Source: Cohnella lupini
GTDB lineage: Bacteria > Bacillota > Bacilli > Paenibacillales > Paenibacillaceae
Assembly (NCBI RefSeq): GCF_003386205.1
Contig: NZ_QRDY01000016.1
Span: 56,917 to 120,916 of the forward strand
Reading direction: 5' to 3'
DNA length: 64,000 bases
The notes under the pieces: model-generated
What the model was told of the DNA's origin: nothing
The model's input: only the letters and a program-made list of their open reading frames with translations
Databases searched by the model: none
Shown: positions 36,755 to 45,954 of the stretch, piece after piece
Layout of the letters: each line of letters begins with the position of its first letter
Numbering within the stretch: position 1 is the stretch's first letter
Made by a program: the position numbers and the translations under genes

Positions 36755-37714
36755 ATGAAGATGCAATTACGCGACATTCAGTACGCCCTTACTGTTGCCA
36801 AGGAATTGAGCTTCTCCAAAGCGGCCCAGAAGCTCTCGATCAGCCAGCCGGCCCTAAGCCAGTGCATCAAGAAGCTCGAGATCGAGCTTCAGGCGCCCTT
36901 ATTCTTTCGCGAGAACAATACGGTTAAGCTGACAAGCGCAGGCGAGCTATTCGTGAGAGAGGGAAAGGAGATCATCAACAAGAGCTCGCGCTTAACGCAA
37001 GAAATCTCTTCTCTCGCTAACAGGAGGGAGGAGAATCTTCGCTTCGGAATTTCACCATTTTACAGCAACCACTATCTGCCCCGAATTATTCCTGCTTTTA
37101 GCAAGCAGTACCCCTCCGTCAAGCTGGACATTCTTGAGAAGCATTCCGCCGTGCTGGAGGAACTGATTCTACAGGATGAGGTGGATTTCTGCTTGATCCC
37201 GCTTCCCATAGCCCACAAGGAAATCGAGTATCAGCATGTTTATCTGGAGCAAATTCTGCTTGCCATACCTAAGAGTCATGAGTTGAATGGAAATTTGACC
37301 CCTGCCATGTCTGTTGGTTTGCCCTTTATAGACCTGAGAATGGTTAGGAACGAACCGTTTATCTTTCTGAAAATGGAGCAAAAATTCACGCCCATGGGGC
37401 ATCGACTATGCAACGAGGCGGGCTTTACGCCTCATATTGTATTCGAGACTATGAACTGGGACACGGTTAACGCTTTGGTCGCCACCGGGATGGGAGTAGG
37501 ATTCGTGCCGGAGATTCTCATTGGTTCAACCACCGAACGCCAGCAACCGACCTATTGCCGCATTATGGCCGAGAACACGACCCGCAGCTACGTTGCGGCA
37601 TACAAAAAAGGACGGAGTCTCTCGATAGCCGCCCAAAATTTTATCCGCATCGCCAAAAATTCTCTCCCCATTGGCCGTGATGAAACTGCACAAAAACACT
37701 CGGTAATAATTTAA
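36755..37714 (+). CDS. LysR-family transcriptional regulator
   Basis: 319 residues, with ATAAGGAAG before the ATG. The N-terminal winged helix is LRDIQYALTVAKELSFSKAA then QKLSISQPALSQCIKKLEIE. The effector-binding domain follows (LRFGISPFYSNHYLPRIIPA). It is divergent from the second Opp-type operon with a shared 241-bp control region, the usual arrangement for a LysR protein and its target. Confidence 0.9.
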   Translation: MKMQLRDIQYALTVAKELSFSKAAQKLSISQPALSQCIKKLEIELQAPLFFRENNTVKLTSAGELFVREGKEIINKSSRLTQEISSLANRREENLRFGISPFYSNHYLPRIIPAFSKQYPSVKLDILEKHSAVLEELILQDEVDFCLIPLPIAHKEIEYQHVYLEQILLAIPKSHELNGNLTPAMSVGLPFIDLRMVRNEPFIFLKMEQKFTPMGHRLCNEAGFTPHIVFETMNWDTVNALVATGMGVGFVPEILIGSTTERQQPTYCRIMAENTTRSYVAAYKKGRSLSIAAQNFIRIAKNSLPIGRDETAQKHSVII

Positions 37715-37801
37715 TAGCCCGCCCACTCCCTAGACTGATGTCCTTCATACGATATAGGGTTCCTTTGTAGAACCATAGCGTATAAATTTGCTCTCAGGGA
37801 G

Positions 37802-39154
37802 TTGGGATTACTGAAAACGAAAACGAAGCTTACCGGGCGAGTTATCTTCAAAGGCGACCCGGGTTATGAAACCGCACGTAAAAATTGGGATCCCCACACT
37901 AACAAGTTCCCCAAAGTGTTCGTCTTCGCTCAGAAAACGCAAGATGTGGCAAACGCCATCAGGTGGGGGCGCGAGAATAACGTCCCCATTCGGCCAAGAA
38001 GCGGAAGGCATTCACTGGAAGTCAACCTGTCGCAGGTCAACGGGGGACTTGTCATCGATGTAAGCGACTTGAAGACGCTCAAGCTGGATAAGAAAAAAGG
38101 AACAGTCGCCGTAGGAACGGGCAATACAGTGGGAAGAATCGCGAAAACGCTCGCGCGGCAAGGATTCATTGGCGGCTTCGGCGATAGCCCATCCGTTGGC
38201 ATCGGCGGTATCACGCTCGGCGGGGGAATCGGGCCTCTCCAACGGACGATCGGCCTCATCAGCGATAATCTGCTCGAGCTCAAGATGGTAGACGCGAAGG
38301 GAAGAATCATTCGGGCCAACAAAAAGTGTAACTCCGATCTCTACTGGGCTTCCCGCGGGGGCGGCGGCGGAAACTTCGGCGTGTATACCCAGTACAAATT
38401 CAGAACGATTCGAGCACCGGAGAAGGCGACCGTATACACCATCACTTGGCCTTGGGATCAATTCGAAGAAGTGCTCAAGGCCTGGCAAAGATGGGCGCCT
38501 TCCGTCGATACCAGACTTGGCAGCGAACTATCGATCGGCCCGAAAAAGGGTGGCAATGTATCGATGATCGGTCTGTTCCTCGGATCGAAAACGGAGGCGA
38601 TCCGCCTATTGAAGCCCGTTACGAGCGTTGGAACGCCCACGAAAGTGATTAAGCTGCTACCTTACCCGGAAGCCGTGAACTTCTTATTGCCTCCCGATCC
38701 GGTGCTGACTCAAAAGTTCAGTAACCAGTTCTCTTCCGGCTTCGGCAGGCGTCCGTTCCCGAAAGCGGCCATTAAGTCCATGCGCGAATTTTTAGAGAAG
38801 GCAGAGGGAGGTACTCCCGCCGGATTCTTCTTCCTCAACTGGGGCGGAGCCGTAAGCCGCGTAGCGCCAAGAGCAACGGCATTCTACTGGCGTAAAGCGA
38901 AATATTACGTGGAGTGGAATAGCTCATGGGTCAACAAATCCAATGCCGCGAGAAATATCGCCCTAGTTCGCAATACGCGCCGGAAGTTACAGCCTTATAT
39001 CGTGGGATCCTATATCAACGTTCCGGACCAAGGAATTAAAAACTCCGGGCCGGTGTATTACGGAGCGAACTTCCCAAGATTACGGAGAGTAAAAGCGAAA
39101 TACGACCCGGAAAACGTGTTTAACAACCCGCAAAGTATTCCACCGGCTCGTTGA
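37802..39154 (+). CDS. FAD-binding oxidoreductase with BBE-type C-terminus
   Basis: 450 residues from TTG at 37802. The exact start is uncertain: AGGGAG sits 1-2 bases before this TTG, and a CTG at 37811 would have better spacing. The PCMH-type FAD domain has the flavin-attachment motif RPRSGRHSLE (His conserved) and GGFGDSPSVGIGGITLGGGI, where the Cys of bicovalent berberine-bridge-like enzymes is Ser. So FAD is probably linked through His only. The end DPENVFNNPQSIPP is the BBE motif. Related proteins oxidise sugars or alkaloid-like alcohols; the substrate here is unknown. Confidence 0.85.
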   Translation: MGLLKTKTKLTGRVIFKGDPGYETARKNWDPHTNKFPKVFVFAQKTQDVANAIRWGRENNVPIRPRSGRHSLEVNLSQVNGGLVIDVSDLKTLKLDKKKGTVAVGTGNTVGRIAKTLARQGFIGGFGDSPSVGIGGITLGGGIGPLQRTIGLISDNLLELKMVDAKGRIIRANKKCNSDLYWASRGGGGGNFGVYTQYKFRTIRAPEKATVYTITWPWDQFEEVLKAWQRWAPSVDTRLGSELSIGPKKGGNVSMIGLFLGSKTEAIRLLKPVTSVGTPTKVIKLLPYPEAVNFLLPPDPVLTQKFSNQFSSGFGRRPFPKAAIKSMREFLEKAEGGTPAGFFFLNWGGAVSRVAPRATAFYWRKAKYYVEWNSSWVNKSNAARNIALVRNTRRKLQPYIVGSYINVPDQGIKNSGPVYYGANFPRLRRVKAKYDPENVFNNPQSIPPAR

Positions 39155-39257
39155 GCAATGGAATCCGTTGTATAACTCGCTATTCGGTATTCATCGCTGT
39201 TCATGCGGGATCGCCTATAACCGAAGTCGTCTGCTGAAATGATCTGTCCGGAAAAGC

Positions 39258-39298
39258 AAGGGCCGGGAGTCTCTCCAATGGGGAGATTCCCGGCCCTT
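39258..39298. terminator. Bidirectional terminator
   Basis: AAGGGCCGGGAGTCTCTCC pairs with GGGGAGATTCCCGGCCCTT around a short loop, between convergent genes. Confidence 0.8.
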
Positions 39299-39312
39299 CC
39301 AATCTTTGCTGT

Positions 39313-40236
39313 CTACGCCACCCCGTCGCGCTTAACGATACCGCGAGAGATTCGGATTCCCGGAAGCTGCGGAACAATCATTCCCACCAGCATTAGCACA
39401 CAGCCGATGACGCCCCGTGTTCCCAACAGCTCATTAAGAATGAAATACCCGCCAATAACCGCAAAAACCGTTTCCATGCTCATAATGATAGCAGCCTGCG
39501 TTGGTTGTGCATTCTTCTGCCCGATAACCTGCAGAGTGTATGCAATCCCGACTGAGCATATCCCGCCATACAGAATGGGAATAAGAGCTTGCGACAAGCC
39601 TGTCAAATCGATCTTCTCCGTAGCTGCGGCTACGACAAAACTAAGAATCGAACAGGTCAGCACCTGAAAGAACGAAAGCTTGATCACGTCCGTTTTACGA
39701 GATAACTTGTCTATAATCAGAATATGCGCGGACCAGAAGAACGCTCCGACGAGCTCGTATAAGTCTCCCTTGCCAAGCGTCAAATCATTTCTCACGCACA
39801 ACAAATATAAACCGATAACCGCTACGATCGCGCCTAGCGTACTGTTTAAGTTAAGGCGTTGCTTCAGGAACAAGCCAAGAAAAGGCACAATGACAATATA
39901 TAAACCCGTAATGAAAGCAGCTTTTCCCGCCGTGGTATGGACGAGTCCGATTTGCTGCAAGGACGACCCGCAGAAGAGGATAATACCCGCCCAGAACCCC
40001 GCGACTGCCGAATGTTGCACCGAGGCTTTGATCTCTTTCGACGATTGTCCGGATTTCCTGTCCAACAGGAGAATGAGCGGAATCAACGACAGCGCTCCTA
40101 TGGCGAATCTAACCGCATTAAAGGTAAAAGGACCCGTGTGCAACATCCCCTGACGCTGCGCCACAAAAGCGAACCCCCAGATGCATGCGGTAATCAAAAG
40201 CAAAAAACTGGATCTCAGTTGTTTTTGTTTATTCAT
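39313..40236 (-). CDS. EamA/DMT-family transporter
   Basis: 307 residues from the ATG at 40236 with GGGAGAG upstream; longer in-frame starts enter the neighbouring terminator. Two five-helix EamA units, starting SFLLLITACIWGFAFVAQRQ and LGKGDLYELVGAFFWSAHIL. Such proteins export metabolites or amino acids; the substrate is unknown. Confidence 0.85.
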   Translation of the reverse strand: MNKQKQLRSSFLLLITACIWGFAFVAQRQGMLHTGPFTFNAVRFAIGALSLIPLILLLDRKSGQSSKEIKASVQHSAVAGFWAGIILFCGSSLQQIGLVHTTAGKAAFITGLYIVIVPFLGLFLKQRLNLNSTLGAIVAVIGLYLLCVRNDLTLGKGDLYELVGAFFWSAHILIIDKLSRKTDVIKLSFFQVLTCSILSFVVAAATEKIDLTGLSQALIPILYGGICSVGIAYTLQVIGQKNAQPTQAAIIMSMETVFAVIGGYFILNELLGTRGVIGCVLMLVGMIVPQLPGIRISRGIVKRDGVA

Positions 40237-40290
40237 TAAATGTCGTCTCTCCCAGCCGATCTTTTTAAAGCACCGATTAAACATAACAAA

Positions 40291-40324
40291 AAAACCGGCT
40301 CCTTTATACAAGGAGTTCCGGTTT
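40291..40324 (-). terminator. Terminator of the secreted propeller gene
   Basis: AAACCGG.CTCCTT pairs with AAGGAG..CCGGTTT. The minus-strand flank is a run of eight T. Confidence 0.85.
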
Positions 40325-40346
40325 AGGGGCATCATCGTTGGTTATT

Positions 40347-41630
40347 TCATACTTGCAACCGCCGTACCTCGATGCTATTCCAGAGGATAACATACATTTG
40401 ATTGCTTCGTTGAACATATAGCTTCGTGTCCAAAGTAGCTCGTACATTCTTTTTCTCGGTAACGATAGAAGAAACCGGCTCTATAGATAATTCCTTTAGA
40501 GTCGATGGATCCAGCAATGCTTCCTGCGACCCTTTCCCTCCATATCCCGAGTATTGGGTAATTTGAAGAATGGCATCGTCTTGATAGTCGCGGTTTTGAT
40601 TTGCAAAATGATTATTTTCAACGGCTAGATATTTCTTGGGCTCGTAACTAGCTGTCTCTTTACCCGTAGAAGGGTCGATTTTTATTAATCGGGTTATCCC
40701 GTTTTCACGATCCGTGACGGTGTAGATGAAATTATTCTTCAGGTTGTACAGGCTGCTCCCTTTTGTTAATCCAAGAGACCAATTTACTTTTCCCGACCTA
40801 TTAATGCTAACTAAGCGGCTGCTTTCCGTCGTATTTCCCCCGCTTCGATTATACGTTCGACCAATTCCGATCAATTGCTTGTCTTTCGTCATTTCAAATT
40901 GAAACCATTCATTGCTTTGTTTGACGAAGCGAAACTCTCTTTGGCCTTTTTCATCATAAACGTCGATATATTCGCTTTGATGAACGACGAGATAATCGCC
41001 TACGAATGTCATATCGCTCGAGATATCCGCCCCGCCGTTTTCCTTGTAATTTTGATTGATCTTCTTGTATCCCGTTACTTTCCCTTGAGAAGTTAACTGG
41101 TACACTAGGACATCTCCGCTTTCGAGCGCAAGAGCCATTCGAATCGTACCATCCGCTTTATAATCGATTCTCTCTTGCAGTTTTTTCTCGTTCGCCCCAG
41201 GTAGAGTAAATTGGGCTTGAAGCTTCCCGTCCGTTCCGATTTTATGAACGATTAACGATTGGCCGGATGAATAATTTAAATACAAGTTCCCCTTCGCGTC
41301 TATTTCATAATCCCGAAGATTTAGATTCACCATGTTTCGGAGAGGGGAGCGATATTTCCACTTCACTGCGCCATCGGCAGCAATGGCAACATAATCCGCA
41401 TAGTCCGCTTCGGATCTTGGAGACAGCCTCACGTAAACCGTTCCATCCGAGCTAATACGCGGAAAGGAAGGCGAGTATATCCGATGACCCGCCATTTCTT
41501 CAATGTCGACCTTCCAACTTTCCTTCCAAGCAGACGGGACCTCCTCGCCGTAAACCGTCGCTCCATTCACGAACAACAATATAATTGCAGCCATAAGCCA
41601 GAGGTACCTGTTAGTCTTACTGAGCTTCAT
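40347..41630 (-). CDS. Secreted PQQ-like beta-propeller protein
   Basis: 427 residues. The N-terminal signal peptide is YLWLMAAIILLFVNGATVYG. Repeated sheets of the form 'DxxGxxxW' (DGAVKWKYRS, DAKGNLYLNY, RSGKVNWSLGL) are typical of PQQ/BamB-like propellers. It probably binds a ligand or protein at the cell surface; no catalytic site is visible. A ribosome site AAGGAGAAAC precedes the ATG. Confidence 0.65.
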   Translation of the reverse strand: MKLSKTNRYLWLMAAIILLFVNGATVYGEEVPSAWKESWKVDIEEMAGHRIYSPSFPRISSDGTVYVRLSPRSEADYADYVAIAADGAVKWKYRSPLRNMVNLNLRDYEIDAKGNLYLNYSSGQSLIVHKIGTDGKLQAQFTLPGANEKKLQERIDYKADGTIRMALALESGDVLVYQLTSQGKVTGYKKINQNYKENGGADISSDMTFVGDYLVVHQSEYIDVYDEKGQREFRFVKQSNEWFQFEMTKDKQLIGIGRTYNRSGGNTTESSRLVSINRSGKVNWSLGLTKGSSLYNLKNNFIYTVTDRENGITRLIKIDPSTGKETASYEPKKYLAVENNHFANQNRDYQDDAILQITQYSGYGGKGSQEALLDPSTLKELSIEPVSSIVTEKKNVRATLDTKLYVQRSNQMYVILWNSIEVRRLQV

Positions 41631-41708
41631 CTGAAGTTTCTCCTTTTGCAGTTATGTAGCACCCTACATAATACCATACGGACGATACCTTTTAAGGTTA
41701 TCATAAAA

Positions 41709-41747
41709 AATACAGAGCACGGCGGTCATCTCGCCGGACTCTGTATT
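41709..41747 (-). terminator. Terminator of the ArsR/AHSA1 operon
   Basis: AATACAGAG and CTCTGTATT are perfect arms with an inner GGCG/CGCC pair. The minus-strand flank is T-rich. Confidence 0.75.
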
Positions 41748-41798
41748 CGAGGTCAGTATTCAGTTCGTTCTTCAAAGTTCCCCCTCGTTGTCGATCCG

Positions 41799-42248
41799 TT
41801 AAAAGGCTGGCAGGATGTTGCCCGTTTCCAGTAAGCTTTTTAAATTGCTGAGAATGACGGGCCATCCGTTATTGAACCCTTCGATCTTACCTTCATCCTT
41901 GCGAATATCCTTCTCTAATAGATCCTCGTGTCTGAGAGTAAGCTTAACCGTAGCGTTCATCGGAGTTAGTTCATAGGTAACTTTAGAGAATCGATCTCCT
42001 TCAACGTCTTTAACGCTCCATGTAATCGTCAGTAAGCGATAGGGCTCACTGACTAGAACTTCCCCGTAATGATCGACCTTAACCTTATCTTTGTTGATCA
42101 GCTTAAATCCGGAGCCTACTTGCCAATCCGAAATGATCTCGCTTCCGAAAAAATACTGCTTGGTGAATTCGCCGTTAGTAAGGGCTACCCATAGCTTCTC
42201 AGGCGTAGTCGCGATGTAAGTCGTGTACACGAATGACGTTTTATTCAT
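41799..42248 (-). CDS. SRPBCC (AHSA1-like) domain protein
   Basis: 149 residues. TTYIATTPEKLWVALTNGEF and the C-terminal GWPVILSNLKSLLETG are the start and end of the START/AHSA1 helix-grip fold. It overlaps the ArsR gene by 8 bases; this ArsR-AHSA1 pairing is common in Bacillales. It binds a small hydrophobic ligand or helps Hsp90-type partners; the exact role is unknown. Confidence 0.85.
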   Translation of the reverse strand: MNKTSFVYTTYIATTPEKLWVALTNGEFTKQYFFGSEIISDWQVGSGFKLINKDKVKVDHYGEVLVSEPYRLLTITWSVKDVEGDRFSKVTYELTPMNATVKLTLRHEDLLEKDIRKDEGKIEGFNNGWPVILSNLKSLLETGNILPAF

Positions 42249-42561
42249 GATTAGAATCCTCCTCCAAGGCTTGCTTTAGTGTGTTTAATGCGTCAATCCG
42301 ATGTTGCTCGAACTTGCCGATCCAACGCTCGTAAATCTCCCCGATGGGTACCGGATTAAGATAATGGAGCTTCTCGCGTCCTTGCCACACGACGGTTACC
42401 AGATTGGCTTCTTCCAGAAGCATCAAGTGCTTCGTGACCGCTTGACGAGTCATCGTCATTTGTTTGCAGAGCTCGCCCAAGGATTGCCCGTTATGGACGA
42501 ACAAGAGGTCGAGCAGTTGTCTTCGCGTCCCATCCGCTAGTGCCTTAAATAATTTGTCCAT
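42241..42561 (-). CDS. ArsR-family transcriptional regulator
   Basis: 106 residues from the ATG at 42561. The winged helix has ALADGTRRQLLDLLFVHNGQ and LGELCKQMTMTRQAVTKHLM. No metal-binding CxC is visible, so it belongs to the non-metal ArsR type. No ribosome site precedes the ATG and the -10 box is only about 6 bases away, so the message is probably leaderless. It controls the AHSA1 gene that overlaps its end. Confidence 0.88.
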   Translation of the reverse strand: MDKLFKALADGTRRQLLDLLFVHNGQSLGELCKQMTMTRQAVTKHLMLLEEANLVTVVWQGREKLHYLNPVPIGEIYERWIGKFEQHRIDALNTLKQALEEDSNHE

Positions 42562-42567
42562 GTTCGT

Positions 42568-42597
42568 ATTATATGCAACCATTTGATTGCATGTCAA
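42568..42597 (-). promoter_or_regulatory. Promoter and dyad operator of the ArsR gene
   Basis: On the minus strand, TTGACA (-35), an 18-nt spacer and TATAAT (-10), both exact consensus. The spacer begins TGCAA and ends TTGCA, an inverted repeat that is a plausible ArsR operator, so repressor would cover the promoter. The TATAAT ends 6 bases before the start codon, which points to a leaderless transcript. Confidence 0.7.
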
Positions 42598-42825
42598 GCG
42601 CGGCTGTAATAACTTGTAGTCGCCCATATGGATTTGCCGTCCGGATCGACAACAAAGCGCACTCAGTCGGACGATCAACCTTATAATTTTTCATTAAAGA
42701 AAATGACGGGATTTCACCTATCTATCGCTTTAATAAATCGATAAACTTCAACAAACCTTATCATTTGCATGAATGTGATACGCTTGATGTATCCGTTAAT
42801 TTCATGAAAGAAGAGGTGGAAAGTA

Positions 42826-43545
42826 ATGATCAACATCAAACCGATTTTGCCGTGCCCCTCGATAAAGGAGCAGGTTTCCTTGTATGAGAGCCTGGGATTC
42901 GAAACCGTTCAAATATACACCCGACCACATCCCTACGCGGTTGTACGTTACGGTTCGCTTGAGCTGCATTTTTATGTAACCAAGAGAATATTGCCTCATG
43001 AAAACCCCCAAATGTGCTATATCGAAGTGGACGACGTAAATCGGGTATATGAAGATTTCACTGCCGGATTGAAACAACGCTTAGGAAAAATCCCCCGTTC
43101 CGGCATACCGCGAATATCGAAATTGAAAAATCTTGCGGAAGATCGAAGATTCATGCTGACGGATGTCGGCGGGAATACATTTTACATTGGAACGCCGAAT
43201 GCGGATCTTTCCGATCCAGTTTTCTTTAGAACCATCGAGAGCGGGGATTATGCACAAGATTTCGAGATCCTCTACGATTTGTTATATTCAAAGGAAGATA
43301 GCAAATCGGCATTTCATATGTTGGAAAAATTCTTTCCTGCGGACGATTTAAGTTCCATTAACGTAGAAGATTTGGATCTAGCGAAAATTTTGCTGGTTGC
43401 TTTAGACATTCATTTGCAGCGAGATAAAGTAGTGAACCCCAGCATCAACGATACCATACAAAAGTTATTAATCGTTTACGGTTCCGAGAATCCGGACTGG
43501 AATAAAATCTCGCAACAGTATAACGAGATTATTGGCGGTGAGTAA
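42826..43545 (+). CDS. VOC-domain protein with C-terminal extension
   Basis: 239 residues; GAAGAGGTGG precedes the ATG. The N-terminal 125 residues are a bleomycin-resistance/glyoxalase-type domain (IKEQVSLYESLGFETVQIYT and NTFYIGTPN). The C-terminal 110 residues are helical (FEILYDLLYSKEDSKSAFHM, LDLAKILLVALDIHLQRDKV) and not a domain I can name. The substrate or antibiotic bound is unknown. Confidence 0.8.
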   Translation: MINIKPILPCPSIKEQVSLYESLGFETVQIYTRPHPYAVVRYGSLELHFYVTKRILPHENPQMCYIEVDDVNRVYEDFTAGLKQRLGKIPRSGIPRISKLKNLAEDRRFMLTDVGGNTFYIGTPNADLSDPVFFRTIESGDYAQDFEILYDLLYSKEDSKSAFHMLEKFFPADDLSSINVEDLDLAKILLVALDIHLQRDKVVNPSINDTIQKLLIVYGSENPDWNKISQQYNEIIGGE

Positions 43546-43554
43546 TTCAAGAAA

Positions 43555-43593
43555 AAAGCCAAAGCCGACCCCGCAAGGTCGGTCTTTGGCTTT
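43555..43593. terminator. Bidirectional terminator
   Basis: AAAGCCAAAGCCGACC pairs with GGTCGGTCTTTGGCTTT with one mismatch; it touches the end of the histidine kinase gene. Confidence 0.8.
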
Positions 43594-45037
43594 AGCGGGT
43601 TTGAAGTTGTTCGGAGTAACGTTTATGGGACAGCCCCTTAGGAAGCCTAAGTTGGAAGACGGTTTCCGTCCTACCTACGTTATCAAGCAGCCGGACGCTG
43701 CCGCCATGCGATTCCGCGATTTCCTTGACGATGGAGAGCCCAATGCCGAGTCCTTCGCCTTTTCTTCCACCATCAACCCGGTAAAATCGCTCGAAGATGC
43801 GCTCGCGGTACTCCGTGGCGACACCTTTGCCGCGATTTATGACCGACAGGATAACGTTCCCTTCTTCCTCCGCCAATCCAATTCCTAGATAATGCCCCTC
43901 TTCACCGTAACGGACGGCGTTGTCCATCAAATTGCGCAAAGCTCGTTCGATCAGCGGCGCGTCGATCATGACCTCGATATCCGCATCTGGAATGTCCGCC
44001 TCCACAACGACGTTCTTACCGTCCAGGAACAACAGATAATCCGCGGCGACCTTTCGCATAAGTTCCGACAGATTATGCGAGGCGCGCTCCAACTGGGGCA
44101 CATGCTGCTCATACCGGGCAATGTCCAGAAGCTGGTCAAGAAGCTTGTCCATATAGCGGGAGCGCTGCAGGATGATTTTGGTCCCGGACTGCAGCTCGTT
44201 CTCGTCCTTGTAAGCGCCGGTCCGGATCGTCTCGGCGTATCCCAAAATCATGGTTAACGGCGTACGCAAATCATGAGATAGGTTAGACAACAGTACCTTT
44301 CGGCGATTTTCAAACTGTTCGATTTCGGCCGCCTGGCTTTGGATGCGTTTGGCCATCGAGTTGTAGTGACGGGTCAGTTGGCCGACTTCGTCTCTCGACT
44401 CGTCCTTCAGGACGATAAGGTCGCTTCGGATGCCGATCTTGTTCACGGCTACGTTCAGCTTGCGAATGCGCCGGTTGGTCGATGAGAAGAACCATAGGGA
44501 AAGAAGATAGGGAAACAGCATTGCCAGCAGCAAAGGCAGGATAAATGCCATCAAAGCTTTGTTTGTTCGCAGGAAAAAATACATTTGTCCCGACTTCATA
44601 TCTTCGCCGGATAAACTCAGGAGCAAGTAATAGGGCCGGTTGTCATGGACGACGGAATAAGCGAGCGTGATCGGCTCGTTCTTGCTCCATAGATGATCCG
44701 GCATATGGACAACACGATCGGCCAATTGGCGGAAATCGTAGGTATTTGTCTCGCCGGAGGTATCAAATAGCGTCGATCCGTCTTCATCCAGCCATTCCAG
44801 GCGTATCTCGGGGTACGGGCGCAACACATCTTCCAGAATCGGCTGAACTTCCGGCCACGAGTAGGCCTGTTGCCGCTCAATGGCCGTAAGCGCTTCTTGG
44901 GAGATGGAAGTAAACGTTTGTAGATCATAACCCGGGTTCCAAATTCTCCCCGTCAACGGGGATATCGTAAAGAATAAGACGATGCTTCCAACTGCGCCGA
45001 ACAACATCATCAGCCATAGCTTGGTGCGACTCTTCAT
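43592..45037 (-). CDS. Sensor histidine kinase
   Basis: 481 residues. Helix 1 (LMMLFGAVGSIVLFFTISPL) and helix 2 (FILPLLLAMLFPYLLSLWFF) flank an extracytoplasmic domain of about 130 residues. A HAMP linker follows, then HisKA with the phospho-His box NLSHDLRTPLTMILGYAETI, N box LMDNAVRYG and G box GEGLGIGLSIVKEIAESHGG. It overlaps the response regulator gene by 4 bases. The signal is unknown. Confidence 0.92.
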   Translation of the reverse strand: MKSRTKLWLMMLFGAVGSIVLFFTISPLTGRIWNPGYDLQTFTSISQEALTAIERQQAYSWPEVQPILEDVLRPYPEIRLEWLDEDGSTLFDTSGETNTYDFRQLADRVVHMPDHLWSKNEPITLAYSVVHDNRPYYLLLSLSGEDMKSGQMYFFLRTNKALMAFILPLLLAMLFPYLLSLWFFSSTNRRIRKLNVAVNKIGIRSDLIVLKDESRDEVGQLTRHYNSMAKRIQSQAAEIEQFENRRKVLLSNLSHDLRTPLTMILGYAETIRTGAYKDENELQSGTKIILQRSRYMDKLLDQLLDIARYEQHVPQLERASHNLSELMRKVAADYLLFLDGKNVVVEADIPDADIEVMIDAPLIERALRNLMDNAVRYGEEGHYLGIGLAEEEGNVILSVINRGKGVATEYRERIFERFYRVDGGRKGEGLGIGLSIVKEIAESHGGSVRLLDNVGRTETVFQLRLPKGLSHKRYSEQLQTR

Positions 45038-45723
45038 CGTCCGTCTCCCGAGAAGCGATAGCCGATGCCGCGAACGGTATGAAGATGGGCCTGGGAGCCC
45101 GGTGCGCTTTCAAGCATTTTACGAATACGGCTGATGAAGACGCTAAGGTTATTGTCGTCGTAGTTTTCATGCTGCCAGATCTGCTTGTAGATTTCACTCT
45201 TCGTCAGCACGCGATCGGGATTGCGCATGAACACTTGAAGCAGCTCGCATTCGACCTGAGTCAGTTCATGCCTCTCCCCGTCATTGATAAGAACGTAATT
45301 ATCGATATCCAGAATAAGATTATTCATTTGAATAACGTCAGGCCCGCTAGACGTTTCGGGATGACGCCTGCGAAGGTGAGCCTGAATCCTCGCCACCAGT
45401 TCCATCGGACTGAACGGCTTAGTCATGTAATCATCGGCCCCGAGTCCAAGCGCATCGATCTTATCCTCTACTTCTTTCCTCGCGCTAAGCGCAATGACCA
45501 GCGTCTCCGGTTGATGCTCCTGCAAGTAGCGAAGCACCTCGAAGCCGTTGCCGTCGTCCATCATAATATCCAGTACGATCAATGAGACAGGCTGCTCACG
45601 CACACTGAAGATCGCTTGCCGTCCGGACTCCGCTTCTGCAATGTCCCATCCCGCACGTTCCAGGTGTAAACGAATCAGGTCACGAATGTCGGGCTCGTCA
45701 TCGACGATCAGAATTTGATCCAT
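45034..45723 (-). CDS. OmpR/PhoB-family response regulator
   Basis: 229 residues. The receiver domain has ILIVDDEPDIRDLIRLHLER, the phospho-Asp in LIVLDIMMDDGNGF and the Lys in YMTKPFSPMEL. The winged helix ends LHTVRGIGYRF. It is the first gene of the pair with the kinase. Direct repeats CATTAAG upstream fit its own binding site. Confidence 0.92.
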   Translation of the reverse strand: MDQILIVDDEPDIRDLIRLHLERAGWDIAEAESGRQAIFSVREQPVSLIVLDIMMDDGNGFEVLRYLQEHQPETLVIALSARKEVEDKIDALGLGADDYMTKPFSPMELVARIQAHLRRRHPETSSGPDVIQMNNLILDIDNYVLINDGERHELTQVECELLQVFMRNPDRVLTKSEIYKQIWQHENYDDNNLSVFISRIRKMLESAPGSQAHLHTVRGIGYRFSGDGR

Positions 45724-45802
45724 GTTTTACTCACACTCCATCTATCGGTTGAGTCGATTTCATTATAGCATCAATGAAAAATAGAATACGGCCATGGCTT
45801 TT

Positions 45803-45820
45803 CATTAAGACTACATTAAG
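45803..45820. promoter_or_regulatory. CATTAAG direct repeats, candidate response-regulator site
   Basis: CATTAAG at 45803-45809 and 45814-45820, 11 bp apart, the spacing bound by OmpR/PhoB-type dimers. It lies between the divergent response regulator gene and the propeller SLH gene, so one site may serve both. Confidence 0.5.
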
Positions 45821-45954
45821 AAATGAACAGTCAGCCCCGCTTAAAATGAAAGAGTTGAACCATTTAACAACTATAATGCGAGAAAGGTAGGTAGAATCTC
45901 AACGGCAGATAAATAAATCGATTCGAATTCTAGTAAAGGTGAGTGAAAGAATCA

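Noticed and set aside
39157..39240. Short frame with HRCSCGIAYNRSR after the FAD oxidase, reminiscent of TnsD/TniQ zinc motifs
   Set aside because: Too short, with no further transposon similarity around it; probably chance.
42600..42670. Minus-strand fragment FVVDPDGKSIWATTSYY
   Set aside because: About 22 codons bounded by stops and not assignable to a family; a relic is possible but cannot be supported.
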